NCBI GenBank assembly: GCA_945870115.1
Contig: CAMBRH010000246.1
Span: forward strand, 1 to 5,281
Direction: 5' to 3'
Origin: Chitinophaga pinensis
GTDB taxonomy: Bacteria; Bacteroidota; Bacteroidia; Flavobacteriales_D; Crocinitomicaceae
DNA: 5,281 nt
Position 1 is the first letter of the stretch; every line of letters begins with the position of its first letter. The position numbers were made by a program, and so were the translations under genes. This document shows, in pieces, positions 1-5,281 of this stretch. The notes beneath the pieces were generated by a model. That model was not told the DNA's origin and did not search any database. It saw only the letters and a program-made list of their open reading frames with translations.

Positions 1-624
1 TCAAACTGCATCGGAAAAATTTCTGGAATATTTTTCGCTTCTGGCTGGAAACAAAAGAAAGCTTTCTCAAAAATTGATATGGCAAAAGTATTGATTGGTT
101 TTGAACATGGATTAAGAAAAATTGATACAATTGTTCCAAGAAATGAGCAAGCAACTATTGTTCAAAATTTCATGGCTGATTTGAACAAGCAAAATGGAAT
201 TGCCTTATTGGAAAATGCTAAAAAACTTAAAAATACCAACACAACTTTATCAGGAATTGTTTTGGAAACTTTGAGCGAAGGAACTGGCGGAAATCCAAGT
301 CCAAGTGATGATGTGTTGGCGCATTACATTTTAATGAATTCTTTGGGTGATACACTTCAAAGTTCATTCAAAATGTGTGAAATGTACAAACAACCTTTAA
401 CTGCTTTTTCTTTGCTTTCAGTTGTTCCAGGTTGGACAGAAGGAATTCCTTTGATGAAAAAAGGTGGAAAATACAGACTTTATTTACCTTTCCATCTGGC
501 TTATGGTGAACAAGGAATGTTTAACCAACAAACTCAATCTTATGATATTCAGCCTTATGAATCTTTGGTTTTTTACATTGAATTAATCAATTACGGAAAA
601 ACAGGTTCATTGACTAAGAATTAA
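1..624 (+). CDS. FKBP-type peptidyl-prolyl cis-trans isomerase, 5' end missing
   Basis: Proteins of this family catalyse cis-trans isomerisation of X-Pro bonds and help proteins fold, usually in the periplasm or outer envelope for the FklB/FkpA/Mip type. Counting the first visible codon as residue 1, the frame is open from base 1. Upstream of the ATG at 79 it still reads a family-like stretch (CIGKISG, then KAFSKID) leading into GFEHGL, so that ATG is probably internal and the true start lies off the window. Residues 1 to about 75 match the helical dimerisation region (FKBP_N type). Residues from about 82 to 200 are the FKBP domain, with VVPGWTEG (141-148) and HLAYGEQG (165-172). Active-site positions kept relative to FKBP12 are Tyr109, Val141-Val142, Trp145, Tyr168 and Phe191. 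The usual Phe-Asp pair is Leu119-Gln120, so activity may be reduced. The stop is TAA, and a terminator follows. The family call is firm; which paralogue it is cannot be told. Confidence 0.9.
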   Translation, partial: SNCIGKISGIFFASGWKQKKAFSKIDMAKVLIGFEHGLRKIDTIVPRNEQATIVQNFMADLNKQNGIALLENAKKLKNTNTTLSGIVLETLSEGTGGNPSPSDDVLAHYILMNSLGDTLQSSFKMCEMYKQPLTAFSLLSVVPGWTEGIPLMKKGGKYRLYLPFHLAYGEQGMFNQQTQSYDIQPYESLVFYIELINYGKTGSLTKN

Positions 625-648
625 GATTTTTTTTATCTAAATTTATTG

Positions 649-686
649 ATACCCTTTTTGAGAATTTCTTGAAAAGGGTATTTTTT
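649..686 (+). terminator. Rho-independent terminator after the FKBP gene
   Basis: A perfect 10-bp inverted repeat, ATACCCTTTT (649-658) with AAAAGGGTAT (672-681), can extend inward to 663/667 through two G-U pairs and three further Watson-Crick pairs, leaving a three-base loop. The run of six T (681-686) overlaps the last base of the stem. It begins 24 bases after the FKBP stop codon. The T-run lies only on the + side, so it should end transcripts of the isomerase gene and separate it from the transporter gene downstream. Confidence 0.88.
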
Positions 687-728
687 ATAAAAGCAATTTG
701 ATGTTAAACTAAACTCTTTATTTTACAA

Positions 729-1472
729 GTGGACTTACAATTAATAGTCATAACATTTTTCCTTTTTTTTATTGTTTCTAGCTTGTATTCAGCTGTGGGA
801 CATGCCGGAGCATCTGGTTATATAGCAATAATGGCTTTATTATCTTTTGCTCCAGAATCTATAAAACCAATAGCGTTAATTTTAAACAGTGTAGTTGCAT
901 TAATCGCTTCAGTGAAATTTATAAAAGCAGGATATTTTGATAAAAAGATATTTTATAGTTTCATTTTTACATCTCTTCCATTCGCATTTATAGGCGGATA
1001 CATAACTTTAAATCCAGTTTATTTTAAAATAATTGCTGGAATTTTTCTAATTATTTCAGCAATATTGTTGCTTGTAAAAACATATATTAGACGTCCAAAT
1101 ACTGAAATAAAGCCAATTCCAATTTATTTGTGTCTTTTGATTGGCGTTATTATTGGCTTACTTTCTGGTTTAATTGGTGTTGGTGGCGGAATTTTTCTCT
1201 CCCCAATTTTAATTTTGGCTAATTGGACAAGCGTTAAAAAAGCATCGGGAATTGCTGCACTTTTTATTTTATGCAATTCACTCGCAGGATTAATTGGTCA
1301 TTTACCAAATATGCAACTAATTGATAAAAGCCTTTTCTTATGGCTTGTTGCTGTAGTTTTAGGTGGGTTTTTAGGTACTTACTTTGGGACTAAAAAATTC
1401 AATAATAAAGTTATTATCGGTTTTCTTTTTCTAGTTCTTTTGAGTGCAGGTATAAAATTTATTTTAGTTTAA
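729..1472 (+). CDS. TSUP family (TauE/SafE) membrane transporter, putative sulfite/sulfur-compound exporter
   Basis: This is a complete 247-residue polytopic inner-membrane protein of the TSUP family, whose members move sulfite, sulfoacetate, thiosulfate or other organic anions; the substrate here cannot be read from sequence. The two family half-motifs are both present: GHAGASGY at residues 24-31 and GLLSGLIGVGGG at 143-154, the latter followed by IFLSP. They reflect the family's internal duplication. Hydrophobic segments at roughly 4-22, 30-40, 46-66, 76-93, 99-117, 131-150, 173-190, 203-219 and 228-246 fit about eight membrane spans, and the length is typical. The start is GTG at 729: an in-frame TAA at 705-707 blocks extension, and the ATG at 701 is in another frame and stops after three codons. 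No Shine-Dalgarno sequence is visible, which is usual in Bacteroidota. It stands alone between two terminator regions, with no sulfur-metabolism gene beside it. Confidence 0.9.
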   Translation: MDLQLIVITFFLFFIVSSLYSAVGHAGASGYIAIMALLSFAPESIKPIALILNSVVALIASVKFIKAGYFDKKIFYSFIFTSLPFAFIGGYITLNPVYFKIIAGIFLIISAILLLVKTYIRRPNTEIKPIPIYLCLLIGVIIGLLSGLIGVGGGIFLSPILILANWTSVKKASGIAALFILCNSLAGLIGHLPNMQLIDKSLFLWLVAVVLGGFLGTYFGTKKFNNKVIIGFLFLVLLSAGIKFILV

Positions 1473-1640
1473 ATCTGTTTTGGAATTCATAAATTGTTCC
1501 TTTTCAGCTTTATTAAAATTGATTTATCTACTATTTTAATTTTTTTAAATTAGAAAGTATCTTCTCCAAATTTCTCTCCTTAGATTTCAGTATTAGAAAT
1601 TATTTTTCTGTATTTTTTTTTCAAATTTTTGGAATTAATC

Positions 1641-1697
1641 AAAAGCTTTAAACTCAGCTTTTTATTAAATATCGTTTTAGCAAAATTTTAAAACGAT
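1641..1697. repeat. Two tandem inverted repeats (stem-loops) upstream of the terminator
   Basis: The first stem is AAAAGCT (1641-1647) with AGCTTTT (1656-1662), an eight-base loop. The second is a perfect nine-pair stem, ATCGTTTTA (1671-1679) with TAAAACGAT (1689-1697), a nine-base loop. They lie directly before the terminator hairpin that starts at 1696, so three stems sit end to end within about 90 bases. In AT-rich DNA short palindromes arise easily, so function is not established. They could be part of a structured 3' UTR or small RNA. Confidence 0.5.
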
Positions 1698-1740
1698 TTA
1701 GTAGAAAAAAGATTATTATTTTCTGCTAAATACTTTTTTT
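1696..1740 (+). terminator. Probable rho-independent terminator before the amidase gene
   Basis: A 13-pair stem (1696-1708 with 1719-1731) has a single T-G wobble (1702-1725) and a ten-base loop, and is followed by AC and then seven T (1734-1740). The stem is AT-rich, so it is weaker than the 649-686 terminator. It begins 223 bases after the transporter stop codon and may end read-through from that gene or an unannotated small transcript. Its T-run overlaps the -33 box of the next promoter. Confidence 0.55.
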
Positions 1741-1764
1741 GTAGGGATAAATGTTATAAATTTG
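1738..1764 (+). promoter_or_regulatory. Bacteroidota-type promoter of the amidase gene
   Basis: TAAATTTG at 1757-1764 matches the Bacteroidota -7 consensus TAnnTTTG at every fixed position. TTTG at 1738-1741 fits the -33 box, but the 15-base gap is a little shorter than the usual 17 or more. Transcription would begin near 1770, giving a leader of about 17 bases before the ATG at 1787. No operator or riboswitch is visible. Confidence 0.65.
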
Positions 1765-1786
1765 AGGACAAAAAAAAGCTCTAATT

Positions 1787-1846
1787 ATGAAATTAAATTT
1801 ATTTTCCCTGTTTTTTCTAGTGTTATTAGGATTTAACATTTCAGCA
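1787..1846 (+). other. Signal peptide of the amidase
   Basis: Residues 1-20 have Lys2, a hydrophobic core rich in Leu and Phe (5-16), and a likely signal peptidase I site after Ile-Ser-Ala, with Gln21 as the first mature residue. There is no lipobox Cys, so the protein is exported rather than lipid-anchored at its N-terminus. Confidence 0.88.
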
Positions 1847-4800
1847 CAAAATTTATCAATCGATGAAAACAAAATTTCAACGACAAAAATTTCAAAATCA
1901 AGAAATGAAACCGAAAAAAGAGGAGTTTCTGCAAGTGTTCATATTTTTGAAGCACAGGATTTACAAAAAGTGGGTGAAAGCTATGTTTTAAAGTTTGAAA
2001 CGGTGTCTGCATTTACTTGTTTTGGTATCGGAATGAAATCAAGCGATAATACTTTAAAAGCTGGAGATTTCAAAATTGCCTTTAAAACGGAAAAATCTGC
2101 TAAAGACAAATCTTACGGCCATTTAAAAACGGGTGAAGGTGAAAATACTCCTGAAGAAACAACGACAGGTTTATATTGGTCTGAGTTATTTTTCGGATAT
2201 GATGAAACAGCAAGAAAACAATTATTTATTGTAATTACACCTCCACAAGGAGTTTCAATAAATGAAATTAGAATTGATGTTTTAGATTTAAGCGCTGAAA
2301 TTGATTCTCGCCATGCGACAGATATGTTGAGAGCATCTTCAACTGAAAAATCATTAACTTGTCCTGCTGCTCCAAGAATTATTGAGCGTGCTGATTGGTG
2401 TGGATTATACACAGCTTGTACAAATGCATCTTATACACCAACTACAATAACGCCAACTCATACAGTAATTCATCACGGTGCTTCGCCAGATACATACACA
2501 GATGGATACGCAGTTGTTCGTTCTTATTGGAATTATCACGTAAATACCTTGGGTTGGTCTGATATTGGTTACAATTACCTTTTTGATAAATTTGGGAATG
2601 TTTTTTTAGGCAGAAAAAATGCTAATTATTTAACAGTTGATGTTCAAGGTGCTCATGCAGGAAATTCAAATAGCAAATCAATTGGTATTAATTTCCTTGG
2701 AAATGGAGATGTTTCTCTTCCAACTACAATTCAATTACAAAAAGTTTATGATTTATTAGCTTGGTGGTTTAAAGCAAGAAATATTACACCAAATACTTCA
2801 GCAAATCTAATTTTACAAAGTGGTGGAACTGCTAGTTTACCTAGAATTCTTGGACATAAAGATACAAATATTGGAGGAACTGCTTGTCCAGGGACAACAA
2901 TTTATGCATTGTTACCAACGATGAGAAATGAAGTTGTAAATAGAATCAACGCTTGTAATGTTGTTGCGGTAACTCCTTCAAATTTAGCTGCTTCAGTTGG
3001 TGCTTGTCCTACAAATAACATTAATTTTTCTTGGACAAATTCAGGAACTGGTTGGTATATTCAAGTTTCAACATCTTCAACTTTTACAACTCCTTATTAT
3101 AAGTATGTTTCTGGTTTGACTTCTTATACAGGACCAGCTAATTTTGTTTTACAATCTGATGGAGTAACTCCTTTAACATTGGCTGCAGGACAAACATACT
3201 ACTGGAGAATTTGGGATAATACAAGTTTTTATACAGGAACTCCTTTTACAATTGGTTCTGCTCCAGCTTATCCTGGAGTGATTTCTGGAACTACGGGAGT
3301 TTGTGTTGGAACTGCTTATACTTATTCAATTGCTGCCGTAAGTGGTGCAACTGCTTATACTTGGACATTACCAAATGGTGCAACAATCAATTCTGGACAA
3401 AATACCACTTCTATTTCTGCTACTTTTGCAAATACAAGTGGAAACGTTGCTGTTTCTGCAAGCAATTCATGTGGAGCAAGTAGTTTTAGAACTTTAAACA
3501 TTATTACAAGTCCAATTGCTTCTTTGCCTGGTGTTATAACTGGTTCTGCTTCCGTTTGTATTGGCGCAACGAATACATATTCTATCGCAACAGTTTCAAA
3601 TGCAACATCTTACACATGGACAGTTCCAGCGGGAACGACAATTGTTTCCGGACAAAATTCAACAACTTTAACCGTTGTTTCTGGTGCAACAAATGGAAAC
3701 ATCTCTGTTTCTGCATCAAATTCATGTGGAACAAGTGCTTTGAGAACCTTGGCTGTAACTTCAAATTCGGCTCCAGCGCAAGCAGGAACAATAACTGGAA
3801 CAACAAGTGTTTGTTCAGGAACTTCATATACGTATTCAATTGCTGCAGTTCCTAATGTAACTTCGTATACTTGGACAGTTCCAGCGGGAAGCACAATTTC
3901 TGCAGGACAAAATTCAACTTCTATCACTGTTTTGGCTGGTTCAACTATTGGGAATATTGGTGTCTCAACTTCAAATTCATGTGGAACAAGCGCAGTTACA
4001 ACTTTAGCTTTAACTGCAGGTTCAGCTCCAGCTTATCCAGGTGTGATTTCTGGAACTACAGGAGTTTGTGTTGGAACTGCTTATACATATTCAATTGCTG
4101 CGGTGAGTGGAGCAACAACTTATACTTGGACACTTCCAAATGGTGCAACAATTAACTCTGGACAAAATACAACTTCAATTTCTGCAACTTTTGCAAATAC
4201 AAGTGGAAATGTTGCTGTTTCTGCAAGTAATGCATGTGGAGCAAGTAGTTTTAGAACGTTAAACATTATTACAAGTCCGATTGCTTCTTTGCCAATTACA
4301 ATTACTGGATCAGCAACGGTTTGTTCAGGAACTTCAAATGTTTACTCTATTTCTACAGTTTCCAACGCAACTTCTTATACATGGACGGTTCCAACAGGAA
4401 CAACAATTACTGCTGGACAAAATTCAACTTCTTTAACCGTAAATTCTGGTTCAACAAGTGGAAATATCTCTGTATCTGCAAGCAATTCTTGTGGAACGAG
4501 TGCTTTGAGAACCTTAGCTGTAACTTCAAATTCAGCTCCAGCTCAAGCAGGAACAATTACTGGAACAGCAAGTGTCTGTTCTGGAAATTCTTACACTTAC
4601 ACAATTGCTGCAGTTCCAAACGCAACATCTTATACTTGGACAGTTCCAACTGGAAGCACAATTTCTGCAGGACAAAATTCAACTTCTTTAACAGTTCTTG
4701 CTGGTTCAACGAGTGGAAATGTTTCAGTTACTGCAACTAATTCATGTGGAACAAGTGCTGTGCGAACTTTAGCTATTGTTTCAACTGTTTGTGCGGATGT

Positions 4801-5281
4801 TACAAAACCAACAACTTCAGTGACAAGTTCAAATCTTGTTTCAACAAATTTTACAGCAACTTTTACAGATGCTGATAATGTGGGCGGAAGTGGTTTGAAA
4901 AATAAATTTTATCAAGTTACAGATTTAACTGGAACGGATAGAAGAGCCAATAAGACCTTTGGTTTTTACAACGATAATTTCAATACAGCAATTCACGCTG
5001 ATTGGACTGCTTCTGGAGGAACTTGGGCTGTTACAGGTGGAGTTCTTGCGCAACAAGACCAAGTAAGTGCTAATACAAATTTATATACTTCAGTAACTCA
5101 AGTTTCTGCAAATCAATATTTGTATAACTGGAAAATGAAAATTTCAGGAACAGGAACAAATAGGAGAGCGGGTTTACATTTCTTTTGTGAAGATGCAAGT
5201 CAATCAAATCGTTTGAATTCTTACATGGTTTATTTCAGAGCTGATGGAAATGTTGTTCAAATCTATGAATATTTGAATAAT
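1787..5281 (+). CDS. Secreted modular N-acetylmuramoyl-L-alanine amidase (PGRP/Amidase_2) with six PKD-like repeats, 3' end missing
   Basis: Enzymes of this fold cut the amide bond between N-acetylmuramic acid and L-alanine in peptidoglycan. The frame is open for 1165 codons from ATG 1787 to the window edge, with no stop. The start is supported by the promoter just upstream and by a signal peptide immediately after it. Domains in order: signal peptide 1-20; beta-rich N-terminal domain about 45-168, resembling the domain before the amidase in other bacterial PGRP-like proteins; amidase about 197-390, with zinc ligands His229, His357 and Cys367 and catalytic Tyr262; fibronectin-III-like domain about 392-490; six PKD-like repeats of 85 residues, 497-1006; an Ig-like linker; and a concanavalin/LamG-like domain from about 1060. 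Ser, Thr, Gly and Asn dominate the repeats, and each has two conserved Cys. A type IX secretion C-terminal signal would be expected beyond the window, which is inference. A role in killing rivals, remodelling the cell's own wall, or feeding on peptidoglycan cannot be separated here. Confidence 0.92.
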   Translation, partial: MKLNLFSLFFLVLLGFNISAQNLSIDENKISTTKISKSRNETEKRGVSASVHIFEAQDLQKVGESYVLKFETVSAFTCFGIGMKSSDNTLKAGDFKIAFKTEKSAKDKSYGHLKTGEGENTPEETTTGLYWSELFFGYDETARKQLFIVITPPQGVSINEIRIDVLDLSAEIDSRHATDMLRASSTEKSLTCPAAPRIIERADWCGLYTACTNASYTPTTITPTHTVIHHGASPDTYTDGYAVVRSYWNYHVNTLGWSDIGYNYLFDKFGNVFLGRKNANYLTVDVQGAHAGNSNSKSIGINFLGNGDVSLPTTIQLQKVYDLLAWWFKARNITPNTSANLILQSGGTASLPRILGHKDTNIGGTACPGTTIYALLPTMRNEVVNRINACNVVAVTPSNLAASVGACPTNNINFSWTNSGTGWYIQVSTSSTFTTPYYKYVSGLTSYTGPANFVLQSDGVTPLTLAAGQTYYWRIWDNTSFYTGTPFTIGSAPAYPGVISGTTGVCVGTAYTYSIAAVSGATAYTWTLPNGATINSGQNTTSISATFANTSGNVAVSASNSCGASSFRTLNIITSPIASLPGVITGSASVCIGATNTYSIATVSNATSYTWTVPAGTTIVSGQNSTTLTVVSGATNGNISVSASNSCGTSALRTLAVTSNSAPAQAGTITGTTSVCSGTSYTYSIAAVPNVTSYTWTVPAGSTISAGQNSTSITVLAGSTIGNIGVSTSNSCGTSAVTTLALTAGSAPAYPGVISGTTGVCVGTAYTYSIAAVSGATTYTWTLPNGATINSGQNTTSISATFANTSGNVAVSASNACGASSFRTLNIITSPIASLPITITGSATVCSGTSNVYSISTVSNATSYTWTVPTGTTITAGQNSTSLTVNSGSTSGNISVSASNSCGTSALRTLAVTSNSAPAQAGTITGTASVCSGNSYTYTIAAVPNATSYTWTVPTGSTISAGQNSTSLTVLAGSTSGNVSVTATNSCGTSAVRTLAIVSTVCADVTKPTTSVTSSNLVSTNFTATFTDADNVGGSGLKNKFYQVTDLTGTDRRANKTFGFYNDNFNTAIHADWTASGGTWAVTGGVLAQQDQVSANTNLYTSVTQVSANQYLYNWKMKISGTGTNRRAGLHFFCEDASQSNRLNSYMVYFRADGNVVQIYEYLNN
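2375..2956 (+). other. PGRP/Amidase_2 zinc amidase domain
   Basis: Residues 197-390 follow the PGRP pattern closely: IIERADW (198-204), VIHHGAS around 227-233, LGWSDIGYNYLF around 256-265, GAHAGNSNSKSIGINFLGNG, then GHKD (356-359) and TACPG (365-369). His229, His357 and Cys367 are the expected Zn ligands and Tyr262 the expected catalytic Tyr. Thr365 sits where T7 lysozyme has Lys128, as in many PGRP amidases. The spacing from His357 to Cys367 is two residues longer than usual (a Gly-Gly insertion). Cys205 and Cys211 near the domain start could form a disulfide. All ligands are present, so I infer an active enzyme. Confidence 0.92.
2960..3256 (+). other. Fibronectin type III-like domain
   Basis: Residues about 392-490 follow the amidase and read as a beta-sandwich: the INFSW strand, WYIQVSTSSTF, YKYVSGLTSY, and QTYYWRIW near the end. 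The W...Y.IQVS and YYWR pattern is typical of fibronectin-III-like spacers in secreted Bacteroidota proteins. It probably separates the catalytic domain from the repeat array. Exact family assignment needs a profile search. Confidence 0.6.
3275..4039 (+). repeat. First copy of the 765-bp three-repeat block (A-B-C)
   Basis: Unit A (3275-3529) has the YTWTLPNGATINSG variant and ends SPIASLP. Unit B (3530-3784) has ATVSNATSYTW and ends SNSAPAQA. Unit C (3785-4039) has AAVPNVTSYTW and ends GSAPAYP. The same order and the same linkers recur 765 bp later. The linker GSAPAYP also stands before unit A (from about 3254), which places the duplication joint inside this linker. Confidence 0.88.
4040..4804 (+). 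repeat. Second copy of the 765-bp three-repeat block (A'-B'-C')
   Basis: Unit A' (4040-4294) differs from A by 2 of 85 residues (Ala to Thr in GATxYTW, Ser to Ala in NxCG) and, by hand count, about 21 of 255 bases. Unit B' (4295-4549) differs from B by about 15 residues, mainly in its first two-thirds. Unit C' (4550-4804) resembles C but loses the GSAPAYP linker and instead runs into TVCADVTKP, the start of the next region. Confidence 0.88.
4964..5281 (+). other. Concanavalin/LamG-like C-terminal domain, truncated by window edge
   Basis: Residues 1060-1165 include FYNDNF, ADWTASGGTWAVTGGVL, YLYNWKMKISG, RRAGLHFFCEDAS and YMVYFRADGNVVQIYEY, a beta-strand pattern like laminin-G or concanavalin-A-like modules that bind sugars. 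It is preceded by an Ig-like stretch (about 1002-1059, TSVTSSNLVSTNFTATFTD). The domain is incomplete. Binding glycan or cell wall is an inference; I recognise the pattern from secreted Bacteroidota proteins but cannot name the family with certainty. Confidence 0.6.

Larger units (their letters stand above)
1473..1786. other. Gene-free intergenic region with AT-rich hairpins
   Basis: I see no coding frame of useful length here on either strand. Bases 1482-1504 could form a weak terminator for the transporter gene: GGAAT pairs with GTTCC around a nine-base loop, with TTTT following. A six-pair all-AT hairpin lies at 1537-1552 with a TTTT loop. Stronger inverted repeats follow at 1641-1662, 1671-1697 and 1696-1731. 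The last 50 bases hold the promoter and short leader of the amidase gene. The leader between the -7 element and the ATG is A-rich and lacks a Shine-Dalgarno sequence. The region may simply be a long 3' UTR plus promoter, or it may hide a small RNA ending at 1740. Confidence 0.7.
3275..4804 (+). repeat. Array of six coding 255-bp repeats (PKD-like domains)
   Basis: Units begin at 3275, 3530, 3785, 4040, 4295 and 4550, every step exactly 255 bp (85 residues). Each has the order ITG/ISG, VCxG, Y(S/T)I, ATxYTWT(V/L)P, GQN(S/T)T, a variable strand, and SNxCGxS, which fits the PKD-like domain common in secreted Bacteroidota proteins (PKD_6 type). The conserved Cys in VCxG and the one in CG occur in all six units and may pair. 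Such domains usually act as stalks or binding modules outside the cell. The periodic DNA also yields misleading open frames in other frames here. Confidence 0.93.

Noticed and set aside
669..700. Possible promoter for the transporter: TTG at 669-671 and GCAATTTG at 693-700
   Set aside because: Only the TTTG part of the -7 box fits, the TA is missing, and the -33 box lies inside the terminator hairpin. The spacing of 21 is allowed, but the match is too weak to call.
701..712. ATG at 701 as the transporter start
   Set aside because: It is in a different frame and meets a TAA after three codons. The transporter frame is closed upstream by TAA at 705-707, leaving GTG 729 as the start.
2113..2412. 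99-codon open frame on the - strand
   Set aside because: It is antisense to the N-terminal part of the amidase gene, has no recognisable domain, and the + frame there reads a continuous protein leading into the conserved PGRP domain.
3301..4740. Several open frames of 60-139 codons on both strands inside the repeat array, rich in Cys, Asn, Phe and Trp (+ strand) or hydrophobic (- strand)
   Set aside because: They are alternative-frame readings of the 255-bp repeats. Their regularity comes from the repeated DNA, and they lie wholly inside the 1165-codon amidase frame, which has clear domain homology.
3275..4804. CRISPR array or mobile-element repeat
   Set aside because: The repeats are 255 bp, directly adjacent without spacers, in frame, and encode a known beta-sandwich domain type. 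No transposase or terminal inverted repeats are present.

Overview
This AT-rich window looks like chromosomal DNA from the phylum Bacteroidota, most likely a Flavobacterium-like member of the Flavobacteriia. The evidence is the low GC content, the near absence of Shine-Dalgarno sequences, a Bacteroidota-type promoter -7 element (TAAATTTG at 1757-1764), and a large secreted protein built from PKD-like repeats. All three genes lie on the + strand, and both outer genes are cut by the window edges.

Layout. Bases 1-624 are the 3' part of a gene for an FKBP-type peptidyl-prolyl isomerase with an FklB/Mip-like N-terminal helical region. It ends at a strong hairpin terminator (649-686). Bases 729-1472 encode a complete TSUP (TauE/SafE) family membrane transporter with a GTG start. 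Bases 1473-1786 hold no gene but several AT-rich hairpins. The last of these (1696-1740) is a probable terminator whose T-run touches the promoter of the next gene. From 1787 to the window end (5281) runs one uninterrupted frame of 1165 codons with no stop. It is a secreted, modular N-acetylmuramoyl-L-alanine amidase of the PGRP/Amidase_2 fold.

The amidase gene is the main content of the window. In order it carries a signal peptide, an N-terminal beta-rich domain, a zinc amidase domain with all three metal ligands, a fibronectin-III-like domain, six PKD-like repeats of exactly 85 residues (255 bp) each, and the start of a concanavalin/LamG-like domain. The six repeats form two copies of a three-repeat block (ABC-ABC, period 765 bp), so a whole block was duplicated. 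Its C-terminus, probably with a type IX secretion sorting signal, lies outside the window.

The three genes do not look like one operon. Terminators separate them, and the amidase gene has its own promoter. I see no mobile element, tRNA, rRNA or CRISPR array. I found no convincing new multi-gene system; the most unusual object is the repeat-bearing amidase.
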